From positions 1 to 62,403 of the forward strand of contig JANOXJ010000131.1 of NCBI GenBank assembly GCA_031418455.1: a DNA stretch of 62,403 nt, read 5' to 3'. The notes beneath the pieces were generated by a model. That model was not told the DNA's origin and searched no databases. It worked only from the letters and a program-made list of their open reading frames with translations. This document shows, piece by piece, positions 60,472 through 62,403 of this stretch (its first letter is position 1; the number at the start of each line of letters is the position of its first letter). This DNA comes from JANNVZ01 sp031418455. GTDB lineage: Bacteria; Bacteroidota; Bacteroidia; Flavobacteriales_D; Sanyastnellaceae. The translations under genes and the position numbers were made by a program.

Positions 60472-61545
60472 ATGAACTACCTCGAAAGACTACTAAGCAT
60501 AAAAGACCGCTACTTAGAAGTAAGTAAAAACATAATAGACCCCGATGTAATAGCCGACCAAAAGCGCTATACAGAATACATGCGCGAATACAAAGACCTG
60601 GGCAAAATAGTGGAAGTGGGCGATGTGTATGAGAAGGTATGCAACGACCTGCAAGGAGCCAAAGACATACTCTACAGCCAGGAAGATGCTGGCATGAAAG
60701 AGCTGGCCCAAATGGAGTATGACGAGCTAATGCCCGAAAAAGCCAGACTGGAAGAGCAAGTGAAAATGATGCTCATACCTAAAGACCCTGAAGACACCAA
60801 GAACTGCATAGTAGAAATACGCGGTGGCACAGGTGGCGATGAGGCCGCCATTTTTGCTGGCGATTTGTACAGAATGTACACACGCTACATACAAAAGAAG
60901 GGTTGGAAGTATGAGGTGCTTACACTAAACGAAAGCACACTGGGTGGGTATAAAGAAGTAAGTTTTGAAGTAAGTGGCGAGGAAGTATATGGCACACTTA
61001 AATTTGAAAGTGGCGTACACCGCGTGCAGCGTGTACCCGAAACAGAAGCACAAGGCCGTGTGCACACATCCGCTGCTACGGTGGCTGTAATGCCCGAGGC
61101 AGAGGAGTTTGATGTGGTAATAAACCCAGCAGACATAAAGCGCGACACCTACCGAAGCAGCGGTGCAGGCGGACAGCACGTAAACAAAACAGAATCGGCA
61201 GTGCGACTAACACACATACCCACAGGTGTGGTAGTAGCCTGTCAGGAGGGCCGCTCGCAGCATGAGAATGCTGAGAAGGCAATGACAGTGTTGCGCAGCC
61301 GCATATTCGAAGCAGAAGTATTGCGCAGGCAAGAAGAGCGTGCAAAAATGCGCAAGACTATGGTGAGCACAGGTGACCGCAGTGCTAAAATAAGAACTTA
61401 CAACTACCCGCAAGGCCGCTGCACCGAGCACCGCATAGGTCTTACATTTTACAATTTAGATGCAGTAATGAATGGCGAGATAGACGAAATAATAGAAGCA
61501 TTAAAACTTGCAGAGAATACAGAGAAGTTGCTGGCGGAGAATTGA
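60472..61545 (+). CDS. prfA: Peptide chain release factor 1
   Basis: Recognises UAA and UAG and releases the finished peptide. The catalytic G-G-Q loop lies at residues 233-235 (S-S-G-A-G-G-Q-H-V-N-K-T). The stop-codon recognition tripeptide P-x-T is P-E-T at 189-191 (R-V-Q-R-V-P-E-T-E-A-Q-G-R), a variant usual in this phylum in place of the E. coli P-A-T. G-G-T-G-G-D-E-A near 118-125 is conserved. 357 residues, no frameshift. The start is at 60472, after the repeat region. Confidence 0.97.
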   Translation: MNYLERLLSIKDRYLEVSKNIIDPDVIADQKRYTEYMREYKDLGKIVEVGDVYEKVCNDLQGAKDILYSQEDAGMKELAQMEYDELMPEKARLEEQVKMMLIPKDPEDTKNCIVEIRGGTGGDEAAIFAGDLYRMYTRYIQKKGWKYEVLTLNESTLGGYKEVSFEVSGEEVYGTLKFESGVHRVQRVPETEAQGRVHTSAATVAVMPEAEEFDVVINPADIKRDTYRSSGAGGQHVNKTESAVRLTHIPTGVVVACQEGRSQHENAEKAMTVLRSRIFEAEVLRRQEERAKMRKTMVSTGDRSAKIRTYNYPQGRCTEHRIGLTFYNLDAVMNGEIDEIIEALKLAENTEKLLAEN

Positions 61546-61656
61546 TAGTGTTTTATTATTTAGACAGGTCTATTTGAGGGTGCATTGTGTAACATTCACA
61601 CCATCAAGAATGATTAAAACTCAAGCACTAAATCAACTAACTATAGAAAACAGACT

Positions 61657-62160
61657 ATGGCACTAAAACAAATATTATTCATCTTATTTGTTTTGATAAA
61701 CACGAGTTCAAAGAGTCAAAATTGGCCTCATGGCCAAGACACTGTGCCTACAAATCTTCATCATTGTGTGAGGGATTCGCTATACACACTTTTTGTAGAT
61801 GATTCGACTTGGATAAAATTTTCTGTAGGTAAGCGAGGCAGAATTAATCATATTGAATTTGATACCACTAAGTATAAAAGCATTCGGAAGATTGAATACA
61901 AAAGTGGGGGAAGTAAGATTTTCGCAGAAACCGATTTTGGCAAAATGGATGGACCTGATGTTCTATTATTCACCAAACGTGACAGCCATGGTGCTTCATT
62001 TGGCCTACAAATAAAAGAAGCAGATAATGGTACTTTCTATACTTATGATAGAAAAGGTCGCCTTGCAGTGATTAGACAATTTAGCCATAATCAACCAACG
62101 GGATGCACTTGGTATTTTGATAAAAAAGGTAAAGCTTATTATAAGGTCTGTTACAAATAG
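61657..62160 (+). CDS. Small secreted protein of unknown function (167 aa)
   Basis: Unrecognised. N-terminal M-A-L-K-Q-I-L-F-I-L-F-V-L-I-N-T-S-S-K-S-Q is a signal peptide. The mature part has V-R-D-S-L-Y-T-L-F-V-D-D-S-T-W, strand-like I-K-F-S-V-G-K-R-G-R-I-N-H-I and a repeated Y/F-x-x-K-G pattern near the end (Y-T-Y-D-R-K-G-R, W-Y-F-D-K-K-G-K-A-Y-Y). The end pattern is reminiscent of MORN or antitoxin-component (YwqK-like) repeats. No sorting domain is present. It is isolated between prfA and the putative pyrF. Confidence 0.75.
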   Translation: MALKQILFILFVLINTSSKSQNWPHGQDTVPTNLHHCVRDSLYTLFVDDSTWIKFSVGKRGRINHIEFDTTKYKSIRKIEYKSGGSKIFAETDFGKMDGPDVLLFTKRDSHGASFGLQIKEADNGTFYTYDRKGRLAVIRQFSHNQPTGCTWYFDKKGKAYYKVCYK

Positions 62161-62204
62161 GGTATGCCTTAGTTTTGGATGTTAAACCCCCAATTGAGCG
62201 AGTC

Positions 62205-62218
62205 GGCCCCATAGGGCC
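62205..62218. repeat. Short GC-rich hairpin in the gap before the putative pyrF
   Basis: GGCCC / GGGCC with a CATA loop, flanked by repeated AGTCG and TTGAGC units on either side. No T run follows, so it is not a convincing terminator. Confidence 0.3.
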
Positions 62219-62364
62219 AAGTCGTTTGAGCATACGATAAGACTGCTTGTCACCATGTGGCGTCATATCTATAAATAAAAATCATAGATTTAATTCTCAC
62301 CATCCACCTTCCGCAAATTTTGCTCTGCGCTCATAATTGCCCCATCTTGCGGCCATAATAGTAT

Positions 62365-62403
62365 ATGACACGCCAGCAACTCATCCAGTTAATTCACCAG
62401 CGC
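62365..62403 (+). CDS. pyrF: Probable start of orotidine-5'-phosphate decarboxylase, truncated by the window edge
   Basis: Only 13 codons are visible: M-T-R-Q-Q-L-I-Q-L-I-H-Q-R. The M-x-R/T-x-Q-L-x-x-x-I pattern is how the Bacteroidota long-form PyrF starts, and purM-prfA-pyrF is a familiar order in the phylum. The catalytic D-x-K-x-x-D motif lies outside the window. The call rests on order and a few residues. Confidence 0.45.
   Translation, partial: MTRQQLIQLIHQR

Noticed and set aside
62205..62218. attC-like or terminator site in the last gap
   Set aside because: Flanking repeats do not follow integron attC order and there is no T tail; no integrase is seen.
1..62403. tRNA or rRNA genes, insertion sequences, prophage genes, integrase or attachment sites
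   Set aside because: Looked for T-loop-like motifs, transposase/integrase proteins and flanking inverted repeats by eye; none found. A tRNAscan or IS search would be more decisive.

Overview
The window reads as chromosomal DNA of a free-living member of the Bacteroidota. The evidence is: many secreted proteins ending in type IX secretion (T9SS) sorting domains of type A and type B; two PorE-like T9SS components; a type III glutamine synthetase; AT-rich intergenic DNA without clear Shine-Dalgarno sites; and promoter boxes of the Bacteroidota -33/-7 type (TTTG / TAnnTTTG, here often TAnnTTCG). I saw no rRNA, tRNA, transposase, phage gene or CRISPR array. The class within the phylum cannot be fixed from the sequence alone.

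Layout. 1-8 kb (minus strand): the 5' end of a thioesterase gene, argS, lysA and a 1491-residue secreted protein that I do not recognise. 8-12 kb: a small secreted protein, a T9SS cargo protein, and the rpsF-rpsR-rplI operon with a hairpin leader. 12-19 kb: two tandem type B T9SS cargo proteins with a shared repeat, a cobalamin/iron-type binding protein and a choice-of-anchor B protein. 19-32 kb: a plus-strand run of housekeeping genes (TIGR01777 oxidoreductase, photolyase, rsmE, AI-2E-type permease, purK, ABC exporter, 2-oxoacid dehydrogenase E2, PorE-like protein 1, DEDDh exonuclease, purine nucleoside phosphorylase). 32-45 kb: cell-surface genes (lamin-tail cargo, sugar-phosphate transferase plus sugar aminotransferase, FG-GAP/ASPIC cargo, NAD epimerase, M1 peptidase cargo, glycosyltransferase), then pdxH and a WYL regulator. 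45-52 kb: a choice-of-anchor L cargo protein, a small protein, a structured intergenic element, an orphan SiaB-like protein, and a compact operon of a membrane-anchored protein, a multi-pass membrane protein, a NarL-type histidine kinase and its response regulator. 52-62 kb: S9 peptidase, type III glutamine synthetase, PorE-like protein 2, purM, a repeat-filled gap, prfA, a small secreted protein, and what looks like the first 13 codons of pyrF.

How it fits together. Seven cargo proteins with visible T9SS sorting domains and two PorE-like subunits make protein export and surface display the dominant theme. The scattered sugar genes could feed the surface glycan that anchors such cargo, which is inference. 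The most promising undescribed material is the 47.4-52 kb block (structured element, SiaB-like protein, split sensor operon with direct repeats upstream), two short genes of 48 and 84 codons, an orphan terminator near 12.1 kb that implies an unannotated small transcript, and the near-matching promoters of the two PorE-like genes.
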